Shown piece after piece: positions 26,220 to 34,088 of a stretch of DNA of 64,000 nt (the first letter of the stretch is position 1; every line of letters starts with the position of its first letter). Origin of the DNA: Streptomyces atroolivaceus (GTDB lineage: Bacteria > Actinomycetota > Actinomycetes > Streptomycetales > Streptomycetaceae); contig NZ_JNXG01000011.1 of assembly GCF_000717025.1 (NCBI RefSeq), positions 124,001 to 188,000 of the forward strand. The letters are read 5' to 3'. A program made the position numbers and the translations under genes. A model generated the notes under the pieces. It did not search any database and was not told the origin of the DNA. It saw only the letters and a program-made list of their open reading frames with translations.

Positions 26220-26588
26220 TCAGCCGTCCGCCGGCGGCGGGTTCAGCTCCGGATGCGCGGACACGAGCCGGCGCGGGGCGGCCTGTCGCCACGAGTCGGT
26301 GAGAACAGCGGTCAGTTCGGCCACGTCGTCGAGCGCGGCGAGCCGCACCCGCAGCCAGGCGTAGTTGTCGTCGTGCCCCTCGCGCACGAAGAACTTCTCC
26401 GGCTCCGAGGCGATGAGCCCGGCGCGCTCCTCGACGGGGCACTTGACCCCCACGGTGGCGTCGTCGTCACCCAGCGCGGCGAAGATCTTTCCCGCGACCC
26501 GGAAGGCGGGCTGCCCCCAGGCGAGCTTCTCGGCCGTGTCCGGCAGCGACAGCGCGATCGCGCGGACGTCATCGGCGGTGAGGGTCAT
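26220..26588 (-). CDS. MmcQ/YjbR-family protein
   Basis: 122 residues from ATG 26588. It reads MTLTADDVRAIALSLPDTAE, then AWGQPAFRVAGKIFAALG, VGVKCPVEERAGLI and FFVREGHDDNYAWLRVRLAAL, which is the full MmcQ/YjbR (CyaY-like fold) domain. Family members are small putative DNA-binding or metal-related proteins of unknown role. It is single-gene and divergent from the ThuA/glucose-dehydrogenase gene. An upstream in-frame extension through the repeat region has no ribosome binding site and is not used. Confidence 0.85.
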   Translation of the reverse strand: MTLTADDVRAIALSLPDTAEKLAWGQPAFRVAGKIFAALGDDDATVGVKCPVEERAGLIASEPEKFFVREGHDDNYAWLRVRLAALDDVAELTAVLTDSWRQAAPRRLVSAHPELNPPPADG

Positions 26589-26642
26589 CCACGGTCTCCG
26601 ATCCGGGGTGCGGTCGGCCCGACCGTATCCCGGGCGAGCGGC

Positions 26643-26715
26643 GCTCGCGTCGTCCGCGGAGTCCGCGGAGTCCGCGGAGTCCGCGGAGTCCGCGGAGTCC
26701 GCGGACGACGCGAGC
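26643..26715. repeat. Six 9-bp repeats inside a long inverted repeat
   Basis: GTCCGCGGA is repeated exactly six times, 26652-26705. The array is framed by perfectly complementary flanks, GCTCGCGTCGTCCGCGGA at 26643-26660 and its complement at 26698-26715. The whole 73 bases can fold into one hairpin in which each CCGCGG pairs and single G·G mismatches recur. It sits between two divergent genes, about 55 bases upstream of a LacI-type palindrome. Confidence 0.9.
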
Positions 26716-26770
26716 CCCAGCGCCCCATTGACCCGACCATGCCAGGAAATTACTCTGAACCAGGCACGCC

Positions 26771-26784
26771 AGAAAGCGCTTTCT
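26771..26784. promoter_or_regulatory. LacI-family operator-like palindrome
   Basis: AGAAAGCGCTTTCT is a perfect 14-base palindrome with the central CG typical of LacI-family operators. It lies 42 bases upstream of the start codon of the ThuA/glucose-dehydrogenase gene, in an otherwise AT-richer stretch, so a sugar-responsive repressor may control that gene. A matching 12-base core occurs at 40743-40754. Confidence 0.65.
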
Positions 26785-26825
26785 ACCCCCATGCCCGGCC
26801 CCCACTCCGCACCGGGAGCGCCCTC

Positions 26826-29800
26826 ATGAGCAGCCGCCCGTTACCCAGCGCCTCCGGCCCCCGGGCCCTTCCCCCCGCATCCATCGCCCTCATGGTCCTG
26901 TCCGCGCTTCTGGCGCTGATCGCAGGCTCGGTGGTGGCAGCCTCGTTCCCGAGGGCTCCGGCAGCGCCCTTCCGTGTGCTGGTGTACTCCGGGTCGGCGC
27001 TCGCCCCCCAGGACGTGGTCCGCGCGGGGGTCGACGCGGTGAGGGAGCTCGGAGCCCGCAACGGATTCGGGGTCGAGGCGAGTGACGACCCCGGGGTCTT
27101 CGCCGACGCGGAACTCGCGCGGTTCCACGCGGTCGTCTTCAACAACACCTCGGCCGCGCGGGAGGAGGGCAGCGGCCTCGGCGGGGCCGGGCGGGCCGCC
27201 CTGCGGAAGTACATCCGGGCGGGTGGCGGCTGGGTCGGCCTGCACGACGCCTCCGCCGGTGCGCGCGACTGGGACTGGTACGAAGGGCTGGTCGGCGCGG
27301 TCCTCGACCGGGGCACCCCGGTGCAGACCGGCAGGATCAAGGTCCTCGACCACGCGCACCCCTCGACGGTGGCGCTTCCCGACCTGTGGGAGCGTACGGA
27401 GGAGTGGTACAACTGGCGCACCAATCCGGCCGGCACGGTGCACACCCTCGCGCAGATCAGGGTGCGCGACGGCATCACGGGCCTCGACGAGGGCGTGGAC
27501 CATCCCTGGTCCTGGTGCCAGCACTACGACGGCGGGCGTTCGTGGTTCACCGCGGGCGGCCATGCCTCCTCGTCCTTCCAGGAGGACGACTTCCTCGACC
27601 ACCTGCTGGGCGGCATCGAGTGGGCCGCGGGCGCGAAGCCCGGCGACTGCACCGGGACCCGGACCGGTTCGTTCCAGCGGACCCCGCTCACGACCAGCGG
27701 TCTCACCGACCCGGTCGACATGGCGGTCGCCCCCGACCGCCGGGTGTTCGTCGCCCAGCGCACCGGAGAACTCAAGGTCGTCGACCAGCGGACGATGAAG
27801 GTTTCCACGGCACTCGACCTGGCGTACACGCCGGATACGGCCGCCCGTTCGGACGGACTGATAGGCCTCGCTCTGGATCCGGGCTTCGGGGAGAACAACT
27901 GGCTCTACCTGCTGCGTACGGACACGTCGGGGAGGCGGCTGGCCCTCTCCCGCTTCACGGCTGACGGAGACACGGTCGACCCGGCGTCGGAGAAGCGCCT
28001 GCTCACACTTCCCGGCAGGCGGTCCACGAGCAGCGGGCACCCCCGGTCATCCGGGTCACTGGCCTTCGACCGGGCCGGCCATCTGTACGCGGCCACGGGT
28101 GACGTCACGCTTCCACTCACCTCGGGCGCCCCGAACGACCTGCGGGGCGCGATTCTGCGGATCACCCCGCAGGACGACGGCGGCTACACCGTGCCGGAGG
28201 GGAATCTCTTCGGGCCGGGCACCGCCGGCACCCGCCCGGAGATCTACGCGCTGGGCATGCCGAACCCCTACCGCGCCACCGTGGACCCGGTGACCGGCAC
28301 ACTGCTTGCCGCGGACAACGGTGCCGACGGCGCGGTGGGGCACTTCCGGATCACCGAGGCCGGGCAGGCCGGCCGGCCGTACTGCACCGCCGGCGCCACC
28401 CGAGGAGCCGCGGACTGCGCCCCGCGGGTCAACGGTGCGCGGGACGGCGCGGGCGAGGGCGGCGGCGGTGGGACGAGCGGAGCCGTCTACGCATACGAGC
28501 CGGGGAACCTGTACCGCACCAAGTTCCCCGAATACTTCGCCGGGAAGTGGCTGACCTACGACCCGGCCGGACGGCGGTTCACCACGCTCTCGTTCCAGCG
28601 GGAGGACCAGTCGTTCTCCGACCCCCGGTTCGGACCGGTGGAGTCCGGTGAACTCCAGTCCGTCAACGGCGTGTTCGAGGACATGGAGTGGAACCGGCCG
28701 ACGGCCGCCGTGTTCGGCCCGGACGGCGCCCTGTACGTCATCGACGCGGGGCTCGCCGGCGGTACGGGCCAGGACGGCGGCAACGAGGGCGCCGGGGTCT
28801 TCCGGATCGACCACGTCGGCGACGGCCGGCTGCCCGGTGCGGCCGTCACCACCGACCGCGACAACGGCTCCGCGCCGCTGACCGTCGCCTTCACAGGTGC
28901 GGGCTCCGGGCTTCCCCGCGACGTGCCGGTCACATACGCCTGGGACTTCGACGGGGACGGCGGCACCGAGTCGACGGATGCGAACCCCTCCTACACCTAT
29001 CGCACCGAAGGGCAGTTCACCGCACGCCTCACGGTGACCGGGCCCGAAGGTACGACAGCCATGGCCGGCCAGGAGATCACCGTCGGCAACTCCCGCCCCC
29101 GGGTCACCGTCCACCGGTTGCCGGACGGAGGCCTGTTCCGCCCCGGCGACACTCTCGCCTTCACGGTGGAGGTGACGGACGACGAGGACGGGGACCGCAC
29201 CCCGGTCGACTGCTCACGCGTCCTCGTACGCTCAGCGGTCGGCCACCCCGGACCGTTGCGCCCCCTCAAGAACTCACCCGGGTGCCGGGGCTCGATCGTG
29301 ACGGAGACCGGTGACGCCTCATTGCCCGGCCCTCACCGGATCACCGTGCAGTACACGGACGGTGGGGCCCCGGACGCCCCGGAGCTCACGGGCTCCACCT
29401 CACTCACCCTGCGCACCGGCTTCCAGGAGGCGGAACAGTTCGCCTCGACCGGTGGCGCCCACGACGGAGCCGTCGCCGGCAGCCGTGCGGAGGCCTCGGC
29501 CGGAAGATCGCTGACGGAGATCGAGGCCGGGGACTGGGTCGCCTTCGACCCGGTACACCTGGGGAGCCTGCGGTCGGTGACCGTCGGTGCGACGCCGTGC
29601 GGGATCGGCGGGACGATCGAATTCCGGGCCGGCTCGCCCGACGGCCCTCTCCTCGGCTCGCTCCCGGTCCCCGGCGCGGAGGGCGGGGACGAGGCCGTGT
29701 CACCCTCGACCGCCTTGCGGAGCCCCGGTGGTGGAGTGCGGCTGTACGTGGTGTTCACCAACTCGGCGTGGAGCAGCGAGAAGCCGGACCTGTTCACGGT

Positions 29801-29852
29801 CGACTGGCTGCGCTTCCACGGGCCGGGTGCCGGGCAGGCCGGAGCGCGGTGA
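26826..29852 (+). CDS. Secreted ThuA – glucose/sorbosone dehydrogenase – PKD – carbohydrate-binding protein
   Basis: 1008 residues from ATG 26826; the frame is open further upstream through the repeat hairpin but has no start signal. Residues ~18-42 are a signal or anchor. A ThuA-like domain follows at ~50-267 (FRVLVYSGSA, GGGWVGLHDAS, GGRSWFTAGGHASS). A PQQ-type glucose/sorbosone dehydrogenase propeller spans ~285-660 (GLTDPVDMAVAPDRRVFVAQ, GLIGLALDPGF, YALGMPNPYRATVDP). A PKD domain is at ~678-753 (YAWDFDGDG). A CBM6-like domain is at ~865-1000 (FQEAEQFASTGG, WLRFHGP). It is probably an extracellular sugar-modifying enzyme. The LacI-type palindrome upstream fits carbon-source control. Confidence 0.9.
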   Translation: MSSRPLPSASGPRALPPASIALMVLSALLALIAGSVVAASFPRAPAAPFRVLVYSGSALAPQDVVRAGVDAVRELGARNGFGVEASDDPGVFADAELARFHAVVFNNTSAAREEGSGLGGAGRAALRKYIRAGGGWVGLHDASAGARDWDWYEGLVGAVLDRGTPVQTGRIKVLDHAHPSTVALPDLWERTEEWYNWRTNPAGTVHTLAQIRVRDGITGLDEGVDHPWSWCQHYDGGRSWFTAGGHASSSFQEDDFLDHLLGGIEWAAGAKPGDCTGTRTGSFQRTPLTTSGLTDPVDMAVAPDRRVFVAQRTGELKVVDQRTMKVSTALDLAYTPDTAARSDGLIGLALDPGFGENNWLYLLRTDTSGRRLALSRFTADGDTVDPASEKRLLTLPGRRSTSSGHPRSSGSLAFDRAGHLYAATGDVTLPLTSGAPNDLRGAILRITPQDDGGYTVPEGNLFGPGTAGTRPEIYALGMPNPYRATVDPVTGTLLAADNGADGAVGHFRITEAGQAGRPYCTAGATRGAADCAPRVNGARDGAGEGGGGGTSGAVYAYEPGNLYRTKFPEYFAGKWLTYDPAGRRFTTLSFQREDQSFSDPRFGPVESGELQSVNGVFEDMEWNRPTAAVFGPDGALYVIDAGLAGGTGQDGGNEGAGVFRIDHVGDGRLPGAAVTTDRDNGSAPLTVAFTGAGSGLPRDVPVTYAWDFDGDGGTESTDANPSYTYRTEGQFTARLTVTGPEGTTAMAGQEITVGNSRPRVTVHRLPDGGLFRPGDTLAFTVEVTDDEDGDRTPVDCSRVLVRSAVGHPGPLRPLKNSPGCRGSIVTETGDASLPGPHRITVQYTDGGAPDAPELTGSTSLTLRTGFQEAEQFASTGGAHDGAVAGSRAEASAGRSLTEIEAGDWVAFDPVHLGSLRSVTVGATPCGIGGTIEFRAGSPDGPLLGSLPVPGAEGGDEAVSPSTALRSPGGGVRLYVVFTNSAWSSEKPDLFTVDWLRFHGPGAGQAGAR

Positions 29853-30250
29853 CGACGGCACGCCACCCCCGCGGTCGGCGGCGCGGTACCTCCCCGCGCT
29901 CGATCCGTACGGCCATCTCCCGGCCGGCAGCTCGGTGGCGCCGAGTCCGGCCCGGCCCCGTACGCGCGGCACGGTTCCCCCGGCCCCGTACGCGCGGCAC
30001 GGTTCGCCCGGCCCCGTACGCGCGGCACGGTTCCCCCGGGGCACCCGCGAACCGCGGGCAGCCGCAGGCATCCTGAGCGACAGGCCCCGCGGCGTACGAG
30101 CATCTGCGAGTACCGGCCACCGGTCGGCGAGGGAGTCGAAGCCGTCGGACGTGGGGCCGGCACACTCCCCCGGGCCGAGCCGGCGCAGCCGTGCGCTCCG
30201 GCGGGCCCCGGCCGACGGGGTGAGCAGCGGCCGGGCTGTCCCGGCACGGG
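29853..30250. other. Convergent intergenic region with a 28-bp triple repeat
   Basis: No gene is supported. Three tandem 28-base units occupy 29953-29980, 29981-30008 and 30009-30036. Units one and three are identical (CGGCCCCGTACGCGCGGCAC followed by GGTTCCCC); unit two differs by one base. The region lies between convergent genes and may serve in transcription termination, though no run of T is present. Confidence 0.8.
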
Positions 30251-30862
30251 TCACGGACGGGCTGCGGACCCCGAGAGCGGCGCGGGCGCGGTGGCGTTGA
30301 TGAGGTGCTGGACGAGGGTGACCAGCGCCCCGGTCCCCGAGCTGGCGATCCTGGCATCACAGAGGACGACCGGCACCTCGGGTCCCAGGTCGAGAGCCGC
30401 CCGTACCTCTTCCGGTTCGTAACGGTAGGCGCCGTCGAACTCGTTGACCGCGACGATGAATCCGATGCCCCGTCGCTCGAAGAAGTCGACGGCTGCGAAG
30501 CACTCGGCCAGACGGCGCGTGTCCGCCAGCACAACCGCGCCGAGGGCGCCCTTGGACAGCTCGTCCCACATGAACCAGAAGCGCTCCTGTCCCGGGGTGC
30601 CGAAGAGGTAGAGGACATGCTGCTCGGACAGCGTGATCCGGCCGAAGTCCATGGCCACGGTGGTCGCCGACTTCGATTCGATGCCTTCCAGGCTGTCGGT
30701 CGCCACGCTGACCTGCGTCAGGAGCTCCTCCGTACTGAGTGGCGCGATCTCGCTGACGGCCCCCACGAACGTCGTTTTGCCGACGCCGAAACCGCCCGCG
30801 ACCAGGACCTTGAGGGCCACGGGAAAGTGTTCGGAGCTGTCAGAGCTGTCGTCGTAGACCAT
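30251..30862 (-). CDS. cvnD: Conservon GTPase CvnD
   Basis: 203 residues from ATG 30862. A small Ras-like/MglA-like GTPase: P-loop GGFGVGKTTF, switch region SKSATTVAMDFGRI, GTPGQERFWFMWDEL, and NEFDG in the NKxD position. The start lies 23 bases inside the end of cvnC, so the two are translationally coupled. In Streptomyces conservons CvnD works with CvnA-C as a membrane-associated signalling complex that resembles eukaryotic G-protein coupling and affects development and antibiotic production. Last gene of the four-gene operon. Confidence 0.93.
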   Translation of the reverse strand: MVYDDSSDSSEHFPVALKVLVAGGFGVGKTTFVGAVSEIAPLSTEELLTQVSVATDSLEGIESKSATTVAMDFGRITLSEQHVLYLFGTPGQERFWFMWDELSKGALGAVVLADTRRLAECFAAVDFFERRGIGFIVAVNEFDGAYRYEPEEVRAALDLGPEVPVVLCDARIASSGTGALVTLVQHLINATAPAPLSGSAARP

Positions 30863-31217
30863 CGAGCACTGCCTCCAGCAGAGATCGGTCGGTTGGCATG
30901 TCGTGGAAGGCGGGGGCGTGCGCGGTGACCGCCCCGCAGTCGACCAGGTCGGAAAGGAGGATCTTGGTGATGACCGCGGGCAGCCGGAGATGGGCGGCGA
31001 CCTCCGCCACGGACGTGGGTCCCTCGCAGAGCTCGAGGGCCACGGTGTGTTCGGGGCCGAGGTGCACCTGCGGTTCACTCCCCGTGGCCATCACCAGGGA
31101 GAGCAGGTCGAGCACAGTGGTCGGCCTCGTGCGGCCGTTGCTCACGGTGTACGGGCGGATGAGCCGGCCTGCCGCGTCGTCGAGCAACGGCCCGTCCTGC
31201 GGAGCCGGCATCCTCAC
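30840..31217 (-). CDS. cvnC: Conservon protein CvnC (DUF742)
   Basis: 125 residues from GTG 31217, overlapping the cvnB stop by four bases. It carries the DUF742 signature LIRPYTVSNGRTRPTTVLDL, then EHTVALELCEGPTSVAEVAA and HLRLPAVITKILLSDLVD, a winged-helix-like fold. CvnC proteins are partners of CvnB and CvnD in conservons. The overlap on both sides indicates equimolar expression. Confidence 0.92.
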   Translation of the reverse strand: MRMPAPQDGPLLDDAAGRLIRPYTVSNGRTRPTTVLDLLSLVMATGSEPQVHLGPEHTVALELCEGPTSVAEVAAHLRLPAVITKILLSDLVDCGAVTAHAPAFHDMPTDRSLLEAVLDGLRRQL

Positions 31218-31648
31218 AGCCCCGGGGTGAACGGCGCTCCGGCCGGCTGCCGGAGCGGCGTCATCAGGTAGGGGCGGACGCTCTTGACCAGCATGGCCAT
31301 CTCGTACCCCAGTACGGCGGCATCCGCCTCACGGCCCGCGAGGACGGCGAGACAGGTGCCGGAGCCGGCGGTCGACACGAACAGGAGCGTCGAGTCGAGC
31401 TCGACCACGACCTGCCGCACGTCGCCGTTGTCCCCGAACCGGGCACCGGCACTTCGGCCGAGTGAGTACAGGCCTGCGGCCAGGGCGGCCATGTGATCGG
31501 CGCTGTCGGCGTCCATGCCGTGGACGGACTTCACCAGGCCGTCCGCCGAGAGGAGGACGGCGCTGCGCGTGTAGGGCACGCGTTGGACCAGGCCACTCAG
31601 CAGCCAGTCGAGGTCAGCGACCTGGCCGGACGGCATTTCGCTCGTCAT
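31214..31648 (-). CDS. cvnB: Conservon roadblock/LC7 protein CvnB
   Basis: 144 residues from ATG 31648, with GGAGTAG upstream. A roadblock/LC7 domain fills the protein: LDWLLSGLVQRVPYTRSAVL, LSADGLVKSVHG, AALAAGLYSLGRSAG and TAGSGTCLAVLA. Bacterial roadblock proteins regulate small GTPases, here CvnD. The gene begins eight bases after the end of cvnA. Confidence 0.93.
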   Translation of the reverse strand: MTSEMPSGQVADLDWLLSGLVQRVPYTRSAVLLSADGLVKSVHGMDADSADHMAALAAGLYSLGRSAGARFGDNGDVRQVVVELDSTLLFVSTAGSGTCLAVLAGREADAAVLGYEMAMLVKSVRPYLMTPLRQPAGAPFTPGL

Positions 31649-31655
31649 GGTGCAT

Positions 31656-33656
31656 CTACTCCTTGAACATGTTCTCGGTTCGTGGATCCGGTTCGGTACT
31701 CCGCGGCCCCCGGTGGCCGGGGTCCACGCGCTCCGTACCGGGCGTGGCGGTGGTGCCGGCCGTGCGGAACGGCAGCGGGGCGAGACCGTGGGACCGCTGC
31801 GGTCCGACAGTGGTGGCGGGCCCGGTGGCAGCCGTCGCGGCACCCGCTGTCCCGCATGCTCCCGCCGGCTCCGGCTCCTCGGCGGTCTGCGCCTCGGCCA
31901 GGTCGACACCCCGCCGGAAGGCGGCCATCAGACCGGGGTCGTGCAGGGCGTTCTCGTCCTCGGTACGCGGTACGGGGGCCTCCCTGAGCTGCGGAACCAG
32001 GTGCTCCTGGTTGGTGCGCCTGGGGAGCTGCGGGCGGCCGGGGCCTGCCGGGGAGGGCGCGGTGGCTCCGGCGGGAGCACCGGCGCCCACGACGGGCCGC
32101 GCGGGTTCGGCCGGCCCCGCCGAAGGGGCAGTCCGGACCGAGGGCGCGGGCCCGGCCGGCGGGGCAGGTTCGGCGTTCCGGACGGAACGGACGACCGGCG
32201 GGGACGTGGCGAGGTTCGGCCGGTCGACCCGCTCGGCACGCAGTGGCAGCGGCGGGCCCTCTCCCCGCCCCCGGTCCTGCCGGGGCGTCCGGTCCAGCGG
32301 TGGCGGGTGCTGCGCGACCGCCTGCGGCGAAGCCGGGGGCGGCGCGTCGTGCTCAGGTCGCCGGTGCCCTGCTCCGGGCGGTGGGACCGGCGCCGCGTCG
32401 GGTGTCGTCGTGGCCTCGATGTCGATGCCCAGGAGGACTTCGGGCAGTACGAGTACCGCTTGCGTGCCCCCGTAGATGTTGCTCTGCAGGCGTACGGCGA
32501 TGCCGTGTCTGCGGGCCAGCGAGGCGACCACGAACAGACCGATCCGCCCGTCCTGCAGCAGGTGGGCGACGTTGACCTGGTCGGGGTCGGCGAGCAGGGT
32601 GTTCATCCGCTTCTGCTCGGGGCCGGGCATGCCGAGCCCTCGGTCCTCCACCTCCAGGGCGAGCCCGGAGGTGACGCGCTGGGCGCGCAGCAGGACCTGG
32701 GTGTGCGGGGCGGAGAACACCGTGGCGTTCTCGACGAGTTCGGCGAGGAGGTGGATCACGTCGGCGACCGCGTGCCCCCGCAGCGTCCCGTCGATCGGCG
32801 GTACCAGCTTCACCCGCGGATACTGTTCGACCTCCGCGATCGCCGAGCGCAGCACTTCGGTCATGGTCACGGGGTTGCTCCACTGCCGCCGCGAGACGGC
32901 GCCCCCGAGCACGGCGAGGTTCTCGGCGTGCCTGCGGATGCGGGTGGCCAGATGGTCGACGTGGAAGAGGCCCTTGAGCAGGTCGGGATCCTCGACCTCC
33001 TGCTCCAGCTCGTCCAGGATCTGGATCTCGCGGTGCACGAGGGACTGCAGCCGCCGGGCGAGGTTGACGAAGACCTCGACCTTCTGTTCGTTCCCGTTGC
33101 TGCGGAACAGCTGCGAGGCCTGGACGACGGCCGCCACCGCGTCGTCCTGCGAGCGGCCCATCTCCTGGGCGAGGAGATCGAAGGCGTCCGCGTCGGGGTC
33201 GGCTGCGGGCGTCGCCATCCGGGCCGGCAGAGGTTCGCCGTCGCGGAGCTGCTCCACGACGCGCTGGAGCTCGGCGTGGTGCTGGGCCCCGATGCGCCGG
33301 AGCGCGAGGGCCCGGTCGAGCACCCCGTTGGCGACACGGCCTGCGCCGAGGAAGGCGGCCGCCACGGCTGCCACGGCCAGTGCCCCGGATCCACCGAGCG
33401 CCGCCAGGAGACTGCCGGACGGGCGTACCCCGGAAGCCCGGATGGTGAAGATGACGGCTGCGGCTCCGCTGAGTACGGCGGCCACGGCCGGCAGGACGGC
33501 TGTGCGCAGCAGCTGTGGTCGCAGCCGGCCGTCAGGAGCGGGCTGCGCGGCGCGCGGCCGGCTCGCGGCCGAGTGTGAACGGCCACCCGGACGGCCGTGC
33601 CGTCCGCCTTCGCGGCGTTCCGGTCGCGCGATGGGTGCGCGAAGTTGAGACATCAT
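31656..33656 (-). CDS. cvnA: Conservon sensor kinase-like protein CvnA
   Basis: 666 residues from ATG 33656 (ATGATG), with GAGGA upstream. Two membrane spans lie near residues 45-70 and 78-105. A helical linker follows, then an ATPase domain with N-box HLLAELVENATVFSAP, G1 box EDRGLGMPG and GRIGLFVVASLARRHG, ending near residue 430. The conserved phosphorylatable His box of ordinary kinases is not obvious, which is usual for this family. The C-terminal 230 residues are a proline/alanine/arginine-rich disordered tail. First gene of the cvnABCD operon and its membrane component. Confidence 0.92.
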   Translation of the reverse strand: MMSQLRAPIARPERREGGRHGRPGGRSHSAASRPRAAQPAPDGRLRPQLLRTAVLPAVAAVLSGAAAVIFTIRASGVRPSGSLLAALGGSGALAVAAVAAAFLGAGRVANGVLDRALALRRIGAQHHAELQRVVEQLRDGEPLPARMATPAADPDADAFDLLAQEMGRSQDDAVAAVVQASQLFRSNGNEQKVEVFVNLARRLQSLVHREIQILDELEQEVEDPDLLKGLFHVDHLATRIRRHAENLAVLGGAVSRRQWSNPVTMTEVLRSAIAEVEQYPRVKLVPPIDGTLRGHAVADVIHLLAELVENATVFSAPHTQVLLRAQRVTSGLALEVEDRGLGMPGPEQKRMNTLLADPDQVNVAHLLQDGRIGLFVVASLARRHGIAVRLQSNIYGGTQAVLVLPEVLLGIDIEATTTPDAAPVPPPGAGHRRPEHDAPPPASPQAVAQHPPPLDRTPRQDRGRGEGPPLPLRAERVDRPNLATSPPVVRSVRNAEPAPPAGPAPSVRTAPSAGPAEPARPVVGAGAPAGATAPSPAGPGRPQLPRRTNQEHLVPQLREAPVPRTEDENALHDPGLMAAFRRGVDLAEAQTAEEPEPAGACGTAGAATAATGPATTVGPQRSHGLAPLPFRTAGTTATPGTERVDPGHRGPRSTEPDPRTENMFKE

Positions 33657-34013
33657 CGTCCTCGGTACGTGGGGCACCAGGAATCTGCATTCGTCCGGTG
33701 ACACCTACGGTGGTCGGTCAGGCCGGGTCAACGGTCGGGGCAGGCTCGACCGATAGGAGCCCACCGTTGATCACCCGCAACACACGGTAGTCGTCAATGG
33801 CCCGTGCACGGCGTGCTGTTGTTGAAGTTGCCCGCCAGGCGTCCCGCTCTGGTATGACACCTCGCACGGGCAGCCGAATCCGTCCATCACCGGCTCCGGA
33901 ACGACATCCGGGCATCGCTCACATGCACGAGGACCACTACGGCCTTCTCGTCAAGGCCCCCATCGGCCGCATGACTTCCTGTCGGCGGTCCGGGGCTCGT
34001 GGGTCGCCGCGAA
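33657..34013. other. Upstream region of the conservon
   Basis: No gene is supported. The conservon promoter should lie just upstream of 33656. The segment around 33765-33835 is slightly AT-richer, with GTAGTCGTCAATGG and CTGTTGTTGAAGTTG. No operator dyad was convincing. Confidence 0.4.
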
Positions 34014-34050
34014 CGCCCCCGCCCCCCGATCGGACGGGGTGGCGGGGGCG
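34014..34050. terminator. Strong GC hairpin after the GH42 gene
   Basis: CGCCCCCGCC (34014-34023) pairs with GGCGGGGGCG (34041-34050). An inner CCCC/GGGG pair closes the stem around GATCGGAC, and one T bulges. It lies 39 bases past the stop of the minus-strand beta-galactosidase. No T-run follows, as is common in Streptomyces terminators. Confidence 0.75.
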
Positions 34051-34088
34051 GACGGACTCGCCGGGCGACGGAAACCCGGAGGCGGGCG

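Noticed and set aside
26253..26825. N-terminal extension of the ThuA/glucose dehydrogenase protein through the repeat hairpin
   Set aside because: It crosses the neighbouring gene on the other strand and has no start signal; the signal peptide begins after ATG 26826.
29953..30036. Possible CRISPR array
   Set aside because: Repeats are directly adjacent with no unique spacers and no cas genes are nearby.
31647..33578. Long plus-strand frame across cvnA
   Set aside because: Antisense shadow of the CvnA gene, which has clear ATPase motifs and fits the conservon order.
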